Shown piece after piece: positions 34,851 through 48,538 of a stretch of DNA of 64,000 nucleotides (within the stretch, counting starts at the first letter, position 1; the number at the start of each line of letters is the position of its first letter). Origin of the DNA: Callipepla californica brunnescens (lineage: Eukaryota > Chordata > Aves > Galliformes > Odontophoridae); contig JALIRH010000144.1 of the NCBI GenBank assembly GCA_023055505.1, forward strand, positions 248,001 to 312,000, read 5' to 3'. A program made the translations under genes and the position numbers. The notes beneath the pieces were generated by a model. It was given only the letters and a program-made list of their open reading frames with translations, searched no databases and was not told where the DNA came from.

Positions 34851-37800
34851 AATGTCTGTCTTCCTTTTCTTATGTGCTTCCATTAAATACCGATATGCAA
34901 CTTTCCTGCTCAGATGGAAAAGATGATGAACAGAACTTCACTCCGAATCTCAGTTTGTTTCTCTGCACGTTTCTCAGGGAACACGGTCAACCTGTAGAAA
35001 AAAGGTTCAATCTGAGGGAAACGTTCATGGAGGTAAGCTGCATGGTTTGTGCAGTTCAAAAGTAGAGGTTTCTCATACTCCAGTAATGCGATACTGATAT
35101 GACCTCCAGATTGTTGTGCATGTACTGGCTAGAAGAATTTTTTCCCCATGAGCAGTAAATTCCATGATTACAAGAAACCTGTCAGATTATTCCAAGTGTG
35201 CTTTAATAACAATCTATGTTCATTGCTGCAATCCTAAAAGATCCTGTACAAAACATATGTTTTTCTCTCTCTCTTCTTACTTGTCTTTCCTTTAACGTGT
35301 AAATACAGCTTTCAAATGCTTTCAGAGAATTTCTGTATCACCTTTTTTCCACGGGTAGCAAAAATATTTTGGTCTAACTCAGGCATACAGGCAGCTGCTG
35401 CTGTGGTTTGTGTCAGTTTGTGTGTGAAACAGTGTACTTTGTTTTTATTCAACATCCAAGCTTGGTTTCTGGGGTACAGCACGTGCCATGCTCCAGCTCT
35501 TCTGCCCTGGTGTAGCTTCTTGCCTAAATCATCATTTCCCAGATGTTGACTGAATATGCTTAGAGTATTGTCCTTGTGGTCTGTGTTTAGTTTCAGTGTT
35601 GTAAGCACGGCCTTTAATGCTGGAGCTCTAGGAAGTGCTGCTTAATAGGCACGCTTTATGTAGTGTTAAGGGTCTTGGTGGAGGACCTATGTTCCCCTTG
35701 GTGACCTTTCTCTCCTATCCCTGAGCTCCTATGGGATGAAACTGTCTCTATAGGCCCTTGTAGCAGTCTCTGTGGTGTCCCAGAGTTGAGCCGTGTACAG
35801 GTGTGGAGGCCATAGGTTGAGGAACTAGTCTGAGACACACTCAAGAAAAACCAAAAACGACAAATTAACCCAAAACATGCTATCAACCTGGAGACCAGTT
35901 CTTCATTGGTTGGGTCTGTCTTGTAGGTACAATGCTTGCAAGGTATCTGGATTCCAGAAATGCAACACATTTCTTTTCCTGGTTGCCCTTTACTATATAT
36001 ATCTACATGTTTGCAAATAGCAAATTATAGCTCATTTAGAAAACTGATTGATTGATTGTTTTGTGCTCTATTTAAAAGACAACCAAACAAAAGGCAAGCA
36101 AAAAGCTTTGATGAGGAATTCCTTACCTCAGAATTAGGAGCTTTTGCAAAATAATTGTCAATCAAGAACGCTCGTTTCAACATTGTGAGACATTGTGAAG
36201 AATCTGAATTTGAATGTCTACTTAAGAATTGATGCTCACGTTCAAAATAACATCAGCTGACACGGTGCTGTGCTTTGTTTAGTTGCTCCATTGCTCATAA
36301 CTTTGACTAGTAAGTAAACGTCCCTGCAGTGTTACTGTACATTGTTAATGAATTTTACTGTAATTCAGCATTTTATCGGTCTTTGGATCACAAAACTTGA
36401 AGTGATGTGCTCTTAATCTACTTCTGTGTTCAAAGTAATTAGTAAATAGATGCTTGAAACACTTTTTCCAGGCTCTTCATTATAAGTTATTGGTATCAGA
36501 AGTAGAAGAAACTGAAGTTTTCCAGATTTGTCTTGAACACTGGAATCATTTAGCTGCTGAGCTCTGCAGGGAAAGTCCGTTCTCACCATCTGCTTCTCCA
36601 CTGCTTTCTGGAAGTCAGCGCTTTGATGTTCCTCCAAGGAGACAGCTTTGTTTGCCTGTATTATCCAAGGTAATCCACACTTCAGTAAAAATACTGTGCA
36701 AATTTAGACACTGTTCCTAAATTCAGAGGCTTCTTTGTGTAAAGGATGACTTCAGAAAACTTCCCTTGCTTTGGGTAATTGTTGGTTGATTCAGCGCAGT
36801 ATTAATAGTCCTGCAGATCAACATCAAATAAAAGAATACACATCTGTATGGTTTATTTAAACATACTAAACCTATTTTCTTCCATGTGAGCAGCTCAGAA
36901 GCTTCGTGGTAACTTGGTAATAGAATTGCTGTCTAGGATTTGTGTAGTAGATCTGCTAAATCTTGCTACCAGTTTCTGTAAGTAATGGTTTCCAGTGTGG
37001 ATCGTACCGGGGTTCATGCAGATGGAGCTGACTGCTGTTCAGAGAAGGAGGATAACTTGATACTTTATTCGATGACTTGGTCTGGCAGAGTTGTGTTTTC
37101 TCCTCAGGAATGAGACTTACAAAACAAGGCAGTTTACCATAGCATTAAAAACAGATGCATTGTTACAGACTCAGTTGTATAAGAGCTGCAGTGCCAATTA
37201 AAGGGCAGGTGTTTGAGGAGAAAACGTGCTTGTGTTGAAAAGATCTTTAATACATACATCTTCTGAAGCTCTGGACGGTATGATACTTGTTTTAAATAAC
37301 TCTGATTCTTGCAGAGATAGAGATCAGCTGTACTCTGAATGGGTTTTTAGTTAGCGTATCCCTTCAGAATTCGTCCTTCCCGTTTGCTTGTGTATGAGAT
37401 GGCCTGAGGAAGTGCAGGACACACACCTTTATTTTCTCGTCACGGTGCAGTTCAGTTGGAGCTCCCCTTTGTAACGTTTAGGTTCGATCGCTGATGGTTG
37501 GCAGTATGGCTAAGCCTGAAGGAGTGCTCATGGTGGAAATGATCCAGGGGACGTAGTACGAGAATTCATGAAGGATACAGATTCCATAACCTTCTATAGA
37601 AATACGAGAGAAGCATTGGGTAAGTGGCGAGAACTGCTGTCCTGTAGGTCTGTGCGGCTGCACCAGGAGCATGCGTGCAGCAGGGTTACGTGGGGGGCAG
37701 GGGAGGAGGGGAATCTGAAAGTCATCGCATATCTCAGCTGTAGGGTCAGTTCATGAGACTGCGGTGAGAACATTTTTCTTGTAAATGCAAACAGGGGAAG

Positions 37801-40800
37801 GGAGCACTGAGTGTTTGTTAACGGCTTTATGAATGTAAAACGCACGGTTTTGTATTCTCACTGCTGTGCTCGTGTGTTCTCGCTGTTTTACTTGTGTAGC
37901 ATAGTTAACAGTCGATTTATTCTGATCTACATATTTTTAATATTAAAACTTCTCCTTACTGTATTGAAACTGCCTCAGCATATTCTCAGCCTTAGTAATG
38001 CTTCCAGATCCAGTGTATGGAGTGACAGTAAAAGTGGCACTGTAAAAATCCATGTCTGAATCTGACCCTAATGCTGCTCTCAGTTTGGTGAGATTTTGAA
38101 TTTGGCTTCCATTAGCGGCCCCAGTCATTTCAGGGGCTGATGGAATTGTCTGAGCTGTTAAAGCTGAAACTTCTCACCTGGTGTAGTTCAGGAGGACCAT
38201 CTCCATTATAATGGTGGCTTACTAAAACCAACAGAGGTAATGACACTGAAATAATGAAGAGAGGAAAATTGCTAAATGCAGTGTGATGTCCCTCAGAGCT
38301 AGCCAGATCCACATTGCCAACAGCTCATGAATGTGTACACATTTTATTAATGATTCAACTTTACTGATCTGTCTGATACACAAGGTCATTCTCTCTCCTG
38401 TCATACAATCCTAGCAGATCTGGGTTTAAATCTTTAGCTTGCTCTGTCACAAGTTCACATAAGAACCATTGCGTTTGGCGTTTTGATTTTGTCTTTCTTA
38501 GAAGAATTCAGCTTACTAGAGATGCGATCCAGTTTCTTGCTTAAAAAAAAAAGCCTGCTTACTGTTATTGTTAATTGTCTTTCAGTGTATCTCACACATC
38601 TGGACTGTGCAGACACAGAACGAATAATGGCTGAGAAGCTTCACAGTCAAGTGAATGGGACAGACTGCTCAGGGAAAAATCTGAAAGCGCTCTGTTGGGC
38701 AATAGGCTCAGTGAGTGGGCGATGCATGAAGAGGATGAAAAAAGATCCCTTGTAACAGTAATTAAGGTACCATGGCACAAGGCTGACAGCTTTGTTGAGC
38801 TTTCTAGTTCTTGCTCAAGAAATTGAGCTTAAAAAGATCCTGCTCTGTGTTCTTCAGTGAGCTGCCCTGTCTAGCAAACAAATGGATGAGAATAATTGAA
38901 TGGGAAATGGCACATTCTGAATTTTAGGCCGATGAATCCCTCAGTCACAAAAAAGGCCTGAATCCATACAGCCTTTTCACTGTGAACATTTTGGAGTGAA
39001 AATCTGGCTTATGCTGAAATATTTTGCTTTAGGAATGCCACAGACACAGGAAGGAAGCACTAATGAAGTAAGAGTAACCTTAACGAAGCAAAGTAACGTG
39101 CGTTGCTTTTAACCAACTAGCACCTTCTCTTCTGCCGCTTAAGTTTTAGTAAGTGTGTGTGGAAGGGAAGAAGACGTTGCCTACAGAAGTGAAATGTGTC
39201 ACTGTTATGCCATAGGCAGAGAGGAGTTAGTTTCCCCTGCTTGCTGTGTAACACCTGTATGTTTATCAGCTGGTTGCTCAGTGCTCAGCACTTCGGGTTG
39301 CTGCAGTCTGCCCTGCAGCAGTTATTAGTTACATCTAAATCACATGACTGAAAATGCAGTGTTCTTTGTTTGATTGAAACTTAAGCAATTGTCCTGATCC
39401 TAAACTGGGGCAGCTGGTTTGTTTTTTGTTTGTTTTTTTTCTTAAATTATTTTGTCTTTGAGCTGGATAATAGCAACTGCTTTCTTGTATTGTTATTGCA
39501 GCTTATTTTAGCCTTTATGCTGCTCATCCGGTCTGTGAACTTGGGAGAAAACTAATCGTATGTTATATTGTAGGATCTCCTGGGACTCTGTGAAGAAAAG
39601 AGAGGAACAGACAATAAAGCCATTATTGCATCAAATATAATGTACATAGTAGGCCAACACCCACGTTTTGTGAGAGCTCACTGGGAGGTTTTGAAGACAG
39701 CATTCAGTGAGTTCTTTGTGTTTCTGCATGGTGACCATCTCTTTCACTTGCTGTTCTGCCTTTCTGAATGAAAAACAATATATGCTCAGTGTATGTGCAT
39801 GTCTGGGGGAAATAGAAAGCAGTAACTGATGTGATTTAATTTAGAAACCCACAATGGAGTCCAGGATATGGCTTGTGAGATACGGCTTGTGAAACCTTGA
39901 TAAAAATAGCACAGAAGTGCCGCCGACATTTTGTTCAGGTTCAGGTGGGAGAAGTGATGCCTTGCATTGATGAAATCTTGAACAATATTAATACGGTCAT
40001 CTGTGCCTTTCAGCCACATCAGGTACATTGAATTCAGGAGTGAATTTGTGAAGGCAGTCAGCGTCGTGACACATCAAAAATGAAGTGGTAGTAGACTTTA
40101 AGACTTGAATTGTGTTTCTCAGTCACGGTGTGTGTCAGTGAGAGTGTTATGTTACAGGTGGTACGGTCAGATTCATTCTCCTTCCAAGAATTCTAATTAA
40201 GATCTTAATAATGCAAGGACTGCTGAGTTGAAATTCTTTATGTCTAGAATGCTTTTAAATGAGATGGTAAATGTAAATTTGAGGTCTTGATTAGTGAAGG
40301 AGAATGTTCTGCTGTGGTAGTGCACTTATGGGTCTGGCATGTGCAGGGGAGAAAGGGTATTTGCAGGGGAATGTGCTCTGATGGAGTGCAGTGCACACAC
40401 AGCATGGGCTGATGCATTGCAGTAACTTGGGAATGTTGGGCAGAGGAGGTAATGAGTTCCAACTTCTGTTTTTCCTGCACTTGAGTCAGCCCAAAGTTCT
40501 GTGACAGAAAGAAATGGAACTATTGTAAGAGAAAGCACGTGCCTGAGATGGCTTACTTCAGGATATGGTGGTAAAACCAAGGACGCCTCTGGGATGTACA
40601 CAGTAGCATTGGAGGGGAGTGGAGGCTGGCTTTAAATGTGGAGTAAGTAAGGAAATGGTGGAGAGAGATCATGTGAACTCGGGTGGGAAGTGGGTATTTA
40701 GTCACTGGAAACCCATTTTTAACTTCTGCTACCTGCTAGTTCTGAACATTGTACGTTTTTGGTTAGTCTTCCTTAACTTTCTGTTTGACTTCTTGTTTTC

Positions 40801-43800
40801 CAATCAGGTGCATCCGTTCTGTGGAGCAGTAGGATACGTGGTTGGGGCGCAGACAGACCGGACTGTACAGGAGCATCTGATGGAAAAACACATGCTGCTC
40901 CCTAATCCAGTATGGGACTGCAGAATTCAACAGGCAACAAATATGAGACCGTAAATTTTAAGCATATTCAATTAAAGTAAAACTGCTGCATGTTTGTTGT
41001 TATTGCTTTTTTTTTTTTTTTTTTTTACCCCTGGAATGTGGTGAACTTGGCTGTGCTGAACTTTTATAAAGCAATGGTTGATCTGTGAGTAGAAGTGTTG
41101 AAGGAGACCTAAACAACTGAGGCTGGTTTAACTCCAGTTTAAGGAACTTTAGAGAACACGGTTTAACGCAGTGTGTAAGATAAACACGTGAAAGTGACCG
41201 TTCTTGTATTAGAAGATAAATGGCGTTTTTAATGACTGAATGGAGTTAGCTCAGTTCTTTTCCACAGAATGTTGATGTTCTGAAGGATCCTGAAGCTGTT
41301 ACGCAGCTTGGTAGCATTCTGAAAACCAGTGTAAGGGCATAGAAAGCAGCTGGCCGCCCCCTTGTGATTCAGCTGGGAAGAATTTATTTAGATGTGCTGA
41401 ATGTGTACAAGTGCCCAAGTGAGAATATTTCTGCAGCTCTTGAGGCTGACGGTAAGAAATTCCATGTCCTTCGTAACACTGGGATGGGCAGTGCACGTGA
41501 TCAGGTTGTGAATTTGCTGGGTTTATCTCACTGTGTGTCTGTGGTTGGTGGTGGTTTTTGTTGTTTCATTGTGTGTGCGTTTGGGCAAGAGAATGACTGA
41601 AAATGTGCTTGCTTAGGTTCTTGTTTTTGTTAGCCAGATGTTTTATTCAAAGAAACTGAAGGATACAGGAGTCTGCTGACTAATAACAGTCTTGTGGAGA
41701 CACAGTTGTAAGTTCGGACTTAGTCTTTTTGAACAAGACCCCAGTATGTTGACAGAGTTCTGGTTTGGTGATATTCTGTTCCTGAAACAGCTTTATTACA
41801 GAAGTGTGACTTCAGTGAAGATGCCTCAAATTTCCAGTAAACTAGACTGGTAATCACTGAGAAGGAATTAGAAGCTACCCAAGTTACCTAACCACTTTTA
41901 CGTGGAAAAAATTGGGTCTATGATATCGAAGTGGAATGTGCTGCTGTAGCATTCCCTGACAAATGAGGTGACTTGGTTATTGGAGCTGTGTTACCACAGA
42001 TTTTTCTTACCCATGCAAATAATACACCTTGAAGTAGCTTCTCAGAACTTAATGCATTCTTTTGATTCTGCAGCTCTAATTACCAGAAGGTGCTCAAACC
42101 AAAACTAAAACACAACAACAACAGAAATAGGAAGCAGTTGCTAGGACTTCTAGTCCTGACATTTTACTAGAGCAAGAGCTGTTGTGATTGCACTTGCCTC
42201 TGAGCGTGTTCTCACAGCTGTTATCTCTGATGCCAGCAGAAGCAATTCTACCCTTGTTTCCCTGGCTGCAGTCTGGTGAGGTTTTCCTTGGATATACTGC
42301 TATGATTGTGTGGCTGTGCACTCAATTAGAGCAAGTTCTACTGATGAGACTTACATGGACTTGGATGTGAGAAAATGAAGTAAGAATTGGGCTCCTCGTA
42401 GTGAAGACAAGTTTGAATGATTATGTTTGTGACAAAATCAGGAGCATGCTTTAGAACACTGTATAGGTTGGTTCTTCTCATCACACAGTGAGAACCAGAG
42501 GTAAGCATGAACCTGAGAGCTGAACAAACATTCCCTTCCTTGAAAAAGAAGCTGCAGCATTGTGTCCGAGTTGTGGTGTCAGAGTGTGCTGTCAGCAGTA
42601 GCACTGGAATACTAAATTGCAACTTGGATCCATGGAGCTGAAGTAATGGGGAGACAGTTTTAATCTGCATAATATGAAGGAGAGATCTTCCTTCTTTGTC
42701 ATTTGGGTATAAAAATGAAACGTTCTAAATTTTATGGAACGAGATGAAGGGAATCTGTTGACACGTCTTCACCCAGATTCAGTGAAGCTTTGCAACTTTT
42801 CAGGAGAAGTGGAAACAAAGCAGCCCTTGGTTAGAAGGATGAGGACTGTAAAAAGGGAAACCTTAAAACTGCCTTCTGGCTGGGTGAGCAGGTCCAGCGA
42901 TCCTCAGATGGTAAGTAAGTGTTTCATACAAATAGTTCGTACGACACATTCAGGAGGAACTCTGCTCTTGTGCTGCAGTGCAGTTAACACTGTTCTGTTC
43001 ACAGGAACTGGTTTCAGAGCTGCAGTATCTGCAGGAAGGATGAAAAGCTGTGATCATACAGGGGTAGGCCTGAGCTGTGTTTGGAGTGCTTCAGGTAGTG
43101 TCAGCTGAGAGCAGTCCTAAGGCAAAGCAGGAAGGTGTAAGAGAGCCCTCAGGCGACCACTGCTGGATGAACACAGTGTGTGGGAAGCATGTGGACGTGT
43201 AACTTTACTTGGAGCTTCTTTCCGAACTGCTGTGTCATTGTGTGAGGCTTTGTTGGGTAACTGCACTGCTCTAAGCATGTCTTGCTCTTGATTTAGGTTG
43301 CTGCAAACTTTGTTCCTCCCTTGTTGGGTGCCGCTCTCGTTGACTACCAGAGAAATGTTCCAGCTGCTAGAGAACGTGAAGTACTCAGTGCTATGGCTGT
43401 CATTGCTAACAAGCTGGGTGGGCACATTGCTGCTGAAATACCTCAGGTATTTGATGCTGTTTTTGAGTGCACGTTAAACATGATCAATAAGGTATTTACA
43501 TGTTAAATTTGGATAATGGAAAAAATAAATAAAAGGGATTTTATATGAAGAGTACTAGTATTTGATATCGCAAGAAAGGGGGCAGGGCGTGTTATGCTAT
43601 GTAGTTTACATAGCGTTATTCTGTTCTGTGGAAATTAAGGTGAGGTTCATGAATTCTGGCTGTCTAGGTGAACGTCTTAATCTCACTGACTTAATTTCTT
43701 GGTACAGTTCTGAAATGAAATTAGGAGTTGTTTTTCTGTTCCAGGACCTTGGAATGTCATGGTCCTGGAAGCTGAAGTATGCTTCAAGTACATTCATATG

Positions 43801-44285
43801 TACTTCGAGTGTAAGTATTGATTAATTCTTTAAGTATTTATTTGCTGATTTCTGCAGCTGATTGAGTTTCTGTGTCACGGTTTACAACAGGCACTTGCAC
43901 AATAGATCAGTGCCGTTTTGCAGCAGTGTGAATCAGAAAGTGTATCCCTGTGGTGGCTGGGTGCTTAATTGCTGAGGCCGTCTGTCCTGTGCCTGTGGAG
44001 CAAGTGGTAATTAATGTTGGGCACTGACAAAATGTGGCTCACCCTGCTGACACTGTGTAAGTCCAGAAAATGGTCTTATCAAGCTGTGGTGGTGAAAGTA
44101 TGGGGAAAAATGTTGCTGGGAATCTGGGAACTGCATCCTTTGTTTTGTTTTCATGTTTCTTTAAACCTGAGATCTGAATGCTATTCCGTATTGGATGCTG
44201 ACTCACTGTTAGCACGTGATATTATGGTAAATCTTTTGAGCTGTTCAGAAAGCTTGACTGACTGACTGATGTGTGTTCTTTTTTT

Positions 44286-44358
44286 CCTCCCACCCCCACC
44301 ACCTTCCCCACCCCCCCCCCCCCCCCCCCCCCACCGCCCCCCCCACCCCCCCCCCCCG
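44286..44358 (+). repeat. Poly-C tract before XPO1 exon
   Basis: More than 70 bp, nearly all C with a few A, T and G, lie immediately before the ctctcag acceptor of exon 44,366. The left arm has only a G12 run at 19,969-19,981 at the mirrored site. The length difference may be biological expansion or a sequencing artefact of a homopolymer. Confidence 0.85.
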
Positions 44359-45572
44359 CTCTCAGGACTTTGAAGAATATCCTGAGCATGAGAACTTTTT
44401 CTTGCTGCTCCAGGCTGTAAATTCTCATTGCTTCCCAGCATTTCTGGCCATTCCAGCTGCACAGTTCAGACTTGTTTTGGATTCTGTTACTTGGGCTTTC
44501 AAGCATACAATGAGAAATGTTGCAGATAGAGGTGAAAGGAAGTTTTAAGTGCTGAGTATGTAGACTGTTGCTTTCCTGCATCTTTAGTCACACACAGTGT
44601 TCAGTCACCCCTGTTGTACACTGTATTTGCTGCAGACGAGCAGTATTTTCCTGTCTCGATTTCAAGCTGACAGCCAGATATCCATCAGTGCCCTGAAATA
44701 GTTGGACGCAGTTTTGCTCACTGGAGAGGGCACTGCTACAGCTCCTGCACGCTTTCTCTTCAGGGTGAGGGTTTTTCTGAATGGGCTGAACTGATGCAGC
44801 AGCTCAGTGCTCCTGAAACTGGTGTTCTGCTTCAGTTCTCATTGTGCTCCCTGCACTGTTTGGCATCTTGCCTCACTGGGACAGTTTCTGAGTTGTCAGT
44901 GAAAAAGACAGCAGATAAATGAATGCTTGGTGAGTGAATTCAGTCTGGGAGCTGGCTGTGACATAAAGAAATGGAGGTACCTTAGACTAAAGGAAAACAG
45001 CTTTTTTTTTCCACAACAGTGAGTTAAACTTCACCTCAGGTTTCATTGAGAAGCTGTTTCTGTCACACTTGAGTAATTAAATGTCCTCCAGGATGGGAGT
45101 TGCTGAGGAAGGTTAGGAATAGCTGCGTAAATGCCATGAATTGTGAGAGCTCTCCATCTCTGGATAGAAATGATCGCTGTGAAGCCAACCCGGTCTTAGC
45201 CAGTTGTTTCTGTTTGGGAGGGATGAAAGATACCTTTGTGTTGCGTTTCAGCTAGTGAAGCAACTGTGTGTGTGTAATTTTTCCCTTCTTACATTAACTA
45301 ACTTAAATTGATGTTTTCTTAGAGATTCTTTAGTTTGTGGCAGTGAAGTTGTGTGGTTGGTTCTTCACGGTTCTGCCTTCAGAGTTGGTGCTCTGTGCAG
45401 ATGTGGCTTCCTCCCTCTGCCGGCTGCCTGAGGAAATGCCGTGAAAATGATGAGTGTAACACTTGGCAGTGCTTGTCAGAATCTCTTGGGATGTTTGTCT
45501 TGCTTTGAAAAGGCAGAAAGATGCATGAAGCTTTTGGTGTAGTTTTGTTCATCCTTTATGCAAATTTTTCAT

Positions 45573-46215
45573 GGCTTTGTTGAAGAATTCCCGCAACAAC
45601 AAGGCGGACATGAGCTGCTTCAGCTGAGCAACCCCAGCTGCCAAGACGTCTATGGGAAACTTCTGTGATGATGTTGTGCAGCCTTCAGTGAAGAAGGCCC
45701 CACAGGACTGCTGATAATTGTCTCTAGAGGTATTTTTAGAGTAAGCTGTCCTTGGTAGTCTGTTCTGCTTAGCTAGCAGGTGTTCCCTTTGGGCTCTGTG
45801 TTATGCAGTGGCCGCGCTGATCTGGTGCTCAAAGGAAACTGCACTGTGTGAGCCTCAAGAAAAGTAAAAGCAGGAGATGGTCTGTGGCGAGTGGGAGAGG
45901 AAAAGTGCACTTTGAAGCAGGGGACGCCCTGCCAGCGCTGCCTTTCACATCCGCCGCTGATGCATTCCTGCCTGTATTTTGTAGGGTTAGGAGGATATCA
46001 GAAGTTACCTCCTCCAGAACGTGTTTCTCACTACTGTTAACTGTTGGGAGTTGTTTTAAAGTTGTTTTTCTTCAAGGCTCCCAGCCAATGATTGTGTGCT
46101 ATTCTCTGTCCGCCCCTGTCCTAAACACTACAAGAATAAGGCAGTCTGGGTAATAAAGGGAGCGTGATTTAACCACACTGGTGTACACCATGACTGTGGC
46201 CGTTTTCTCCGATGA
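45573..46215. other. Right-arm-only insert in XPO1 intron
   Basis: Mirrored alignment breaks after the 'tatgcaaatttttc' region near 45,570 and resumes at the XPO1 exon 46,219; the left arm goes straight from exon to intron at 18,766-18,790. The insert has several short ORFs (101 codons at 45,848-46,153) and no recognised domain or LTR. It could be a retroelement piece or replaced intron sequence. Confidence 0.5.
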
Positions 46216-46757
46216 CAGGGCTTCGGGTACTTTATACTCTGCTGCAAGATGCTGCACAGGAAGAGGCTGCTGCTCAGAGTTTCTGTCAGACGTATTTCTG
46301 TGATATTCTTCAGCACATCTTCTCTGTTGTAACAGACGCTTCACACACTGCTGGTAAGATGGTGAGCCAGATGGAAACAAACCTTTCAGACGTCAAAATG
46401 TTGCGTTCCTGTTCTGAATCATCACAACATATGTATAATTTTGGTCTGGTCGGGTTTGACAGTGCACCCATCAGTGCTTGCATACATGTTCAGCTTGGTA
46501 GAAGAGGGAAGAATAAGTACTCCATTAGATCCTGGAAATCCAGTGAACAGCCAGATGTTTATTCAGGAGTGTGTTGCTGATCTCCTGTTTGTGACAGGAC
46601 TCTTCAGTTTAAGCCAGGATATCCCTGCCTTCAAGGAACACCTACAGGATTTCCTGCTCCAAATCACGGTATCTTTGGCACGGGTCCGTAAAAGAAGTGC
46701 AGAACTATTTCGTGTTTAAAAGTAATTGGACAGCTCTTATTTATAGCATGTGATTAA

Positions 46758-48536
46758 AAAACGAGTTCTGCGGTTTTCTTTTCGTACAGCCGCTTTGTGT
46801 GACAGCAGAAAACAGCACTTGGATATTTGTTGACCAGAACGATGCCGATTTTAAATTGAAATGTCACCGAGTGGCCCTTTTTCTCATGTGTTTTTTGTAT
46901 AAGAAATGTTCTGTGAAATATCCTGCCGTAGTTTCAGCATTTGGTGGGTCATCTTTATGCAGGTTTGCATGAATTGAAAATTAATGCGTTTTCAAAGTAA
47001 TTATTTCATGCCCGTTTTTATGGCTGAGGGGGAAAGAGGCAAAACATAAATTGTAAAGGTTTGTACCTGAAGGTGTAGGAAGTGTTTCTTGAGGTGTAGG
47101 ATAACATTGCTTCTGATTTCCGCTGATCTCAAGGACTCTGGATATGCTTGAAAGCTCACATGAAATAAGTTGGGTTCTGTTTGAAAGCGTAGTAGCTGTT
47201 TTGAGTTAACACCATGACTAAAAATACTCCATACTGCGTTGCTATGACATGCCACTGATAAGGTCCTCTTGCTCTCAGTGTGTGTGCTCTTTGTGTTTCT
47301 TCCAAGGAGTTACTGAACTGCATCTTGACTAAAAATCGATACCAGTGCACATTAATAACACGTATAGACCAGATGTGCAGTTGTTTTTTCTACCTCAGGT
47401 TTTGTAGCTAAATGATTTTCAGGGATGTATGAAGTACAGATGAAACCTGAAGTGTGAACACTAAGGTGCTGTGTAGTCTTGGCTTCCCTGTGCTCGCAGC
47501 GTGCCTGCAGAGACACCGCGTTGTGGAAACAGCAGCACGCTGTCCTTGCTGCCTTAAGAACAGAAAGCTGAGTGCTGGCTGTAAGCAGGAGCTCAGAGAA
47601 ACCAATGGCAGTGGCATCTGGGGGCTGCAGATGTGACAGCCCTCCATGAAGCACTGTGTGCTGCAGTGTGATCAATCTTTTGTAATTCTGGGGCTGTAAC
47701 GCAGCATTCCAGTCAGGGGCCAAACTCTGTTCTTAGTGATGTAGCTGCACATCTGGTGGACATGTTCTATCACAAACATCAGTATCCTCCCCTCAAGTGA
47801 TTCAGCGTCCGATTGAATTGAAGTCAGCAGACGTTCCCCGGCACACCCAGCGCTGTTTGCTTATTGCTTTCCACATTTTGATTGTAATAAAATATTGCAA
47901 AAAATCTGATTGGTTTCCAGGTGTTTTTGACACCTCTAACCATAGCCCCTCTAACCGTGGCTGCTCAGGGAGGCAGCCTGGGGCCAATGTCTCCTGGTCC
48001 CATCGTGCAGTGCCCGAGCGAGAGGATGACCCGAGCTGGCTGCACAAGACTCATCTGAATTTCTCTGTTATTTGACTTCAGATATCCCCATTGGGTGACT
48101 CTGGTGTTGGTTTCCTAGAATTTGGAACCGAGAGGTGACCACGCCCTTTGCTTAAGATGAGGGCACAGAAGCGATGGGAGAACTCACTGAGGTCACAGTC
48201 GTTGCCGGGGTGGGAGCATTTGCTCCACAGGAGGTGAGCAGATCTGGTGGTCTGGTGAGCGTGCTGCACACCGTGATTGAGCTCCGGGCATTCTTGTACA
48301 GTGATCACTCCAGGACAGCCCATCAGAAGCAGCGCTGCGGGGTGTGCGTGAGCTGGGCACAGCTTAGGCTGAGCAGGCCGAACAGGTGAGCTGGGCTTGG
48401 TGCTGGGTGGTCGCCGCGAGGTGTCTCAGAAGAAAAGCTGGGCTGGGGAGGAGTTCCCAGCTCCAGCGGCACCCCTCTGTCCGGCTGCTGCTGGCTGCTG
48501 CTGGCTGTGAAATCAACACGCCATCTGTTGTTGTAG
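46758..48536. other. Intergenic stretch between XPO1 and gene X (right arm)
   Basis: Mirror of 14,990-17,412; carries the former XPO1 3' flank and the region just upstream of gene X. No exon or repeat was recognised. The tract just before 48,537 contains CTG-rich sequence and a TTGTTGTTGTAG acceptor-like end, so an untranslated first exon of gene X is expected somewhere upstream. Confidence 0.4.
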
Positions 48537-48538
48537 GG

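Larger units (their letters stand above)
33341..46757 (+). pseudogene. XPO1: XPO1 pseudogene, right arm
   Basis: Exons: 33341-33389, 33481-33600, about 33702-33826, 34874-35032, 36472-36669, 37482-37619, 38586-38766, 39574-39730 ([20 protein letters not shown]), 39845-40022, 40808 to about 40941, 41268-41451, 42804-42910, 43297-43491, 44366-44531, 46219-46353 and 46454-46668. The terminal TGTGATTAA (stop at 46755-46757) survives without its exon. It shares with the left arm the frameshift before REFMKDTDS and the 1-bp loss after IGSVSG. Its own lesions are a nonsense codon in 41268-41451 (TAG after SVRA), a 14-bp duplication in 39845-40022, a lost donor after 40,941, an AG to GG acceptor at 46,453, and a deletion that fuses two C-terminal exons in frame. 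Exons for the N-terminal Ran-binding part are absent. Not functional as exportin. Confidence 0.92.

Noticed and set aside
17413..46757. Idea that the XPO1 arm copies encode a functional truncated exportin
   Set aside because: Shared frameshifts, stops and missing splice sites in both arms prevent a continuous reading frame of useful length.
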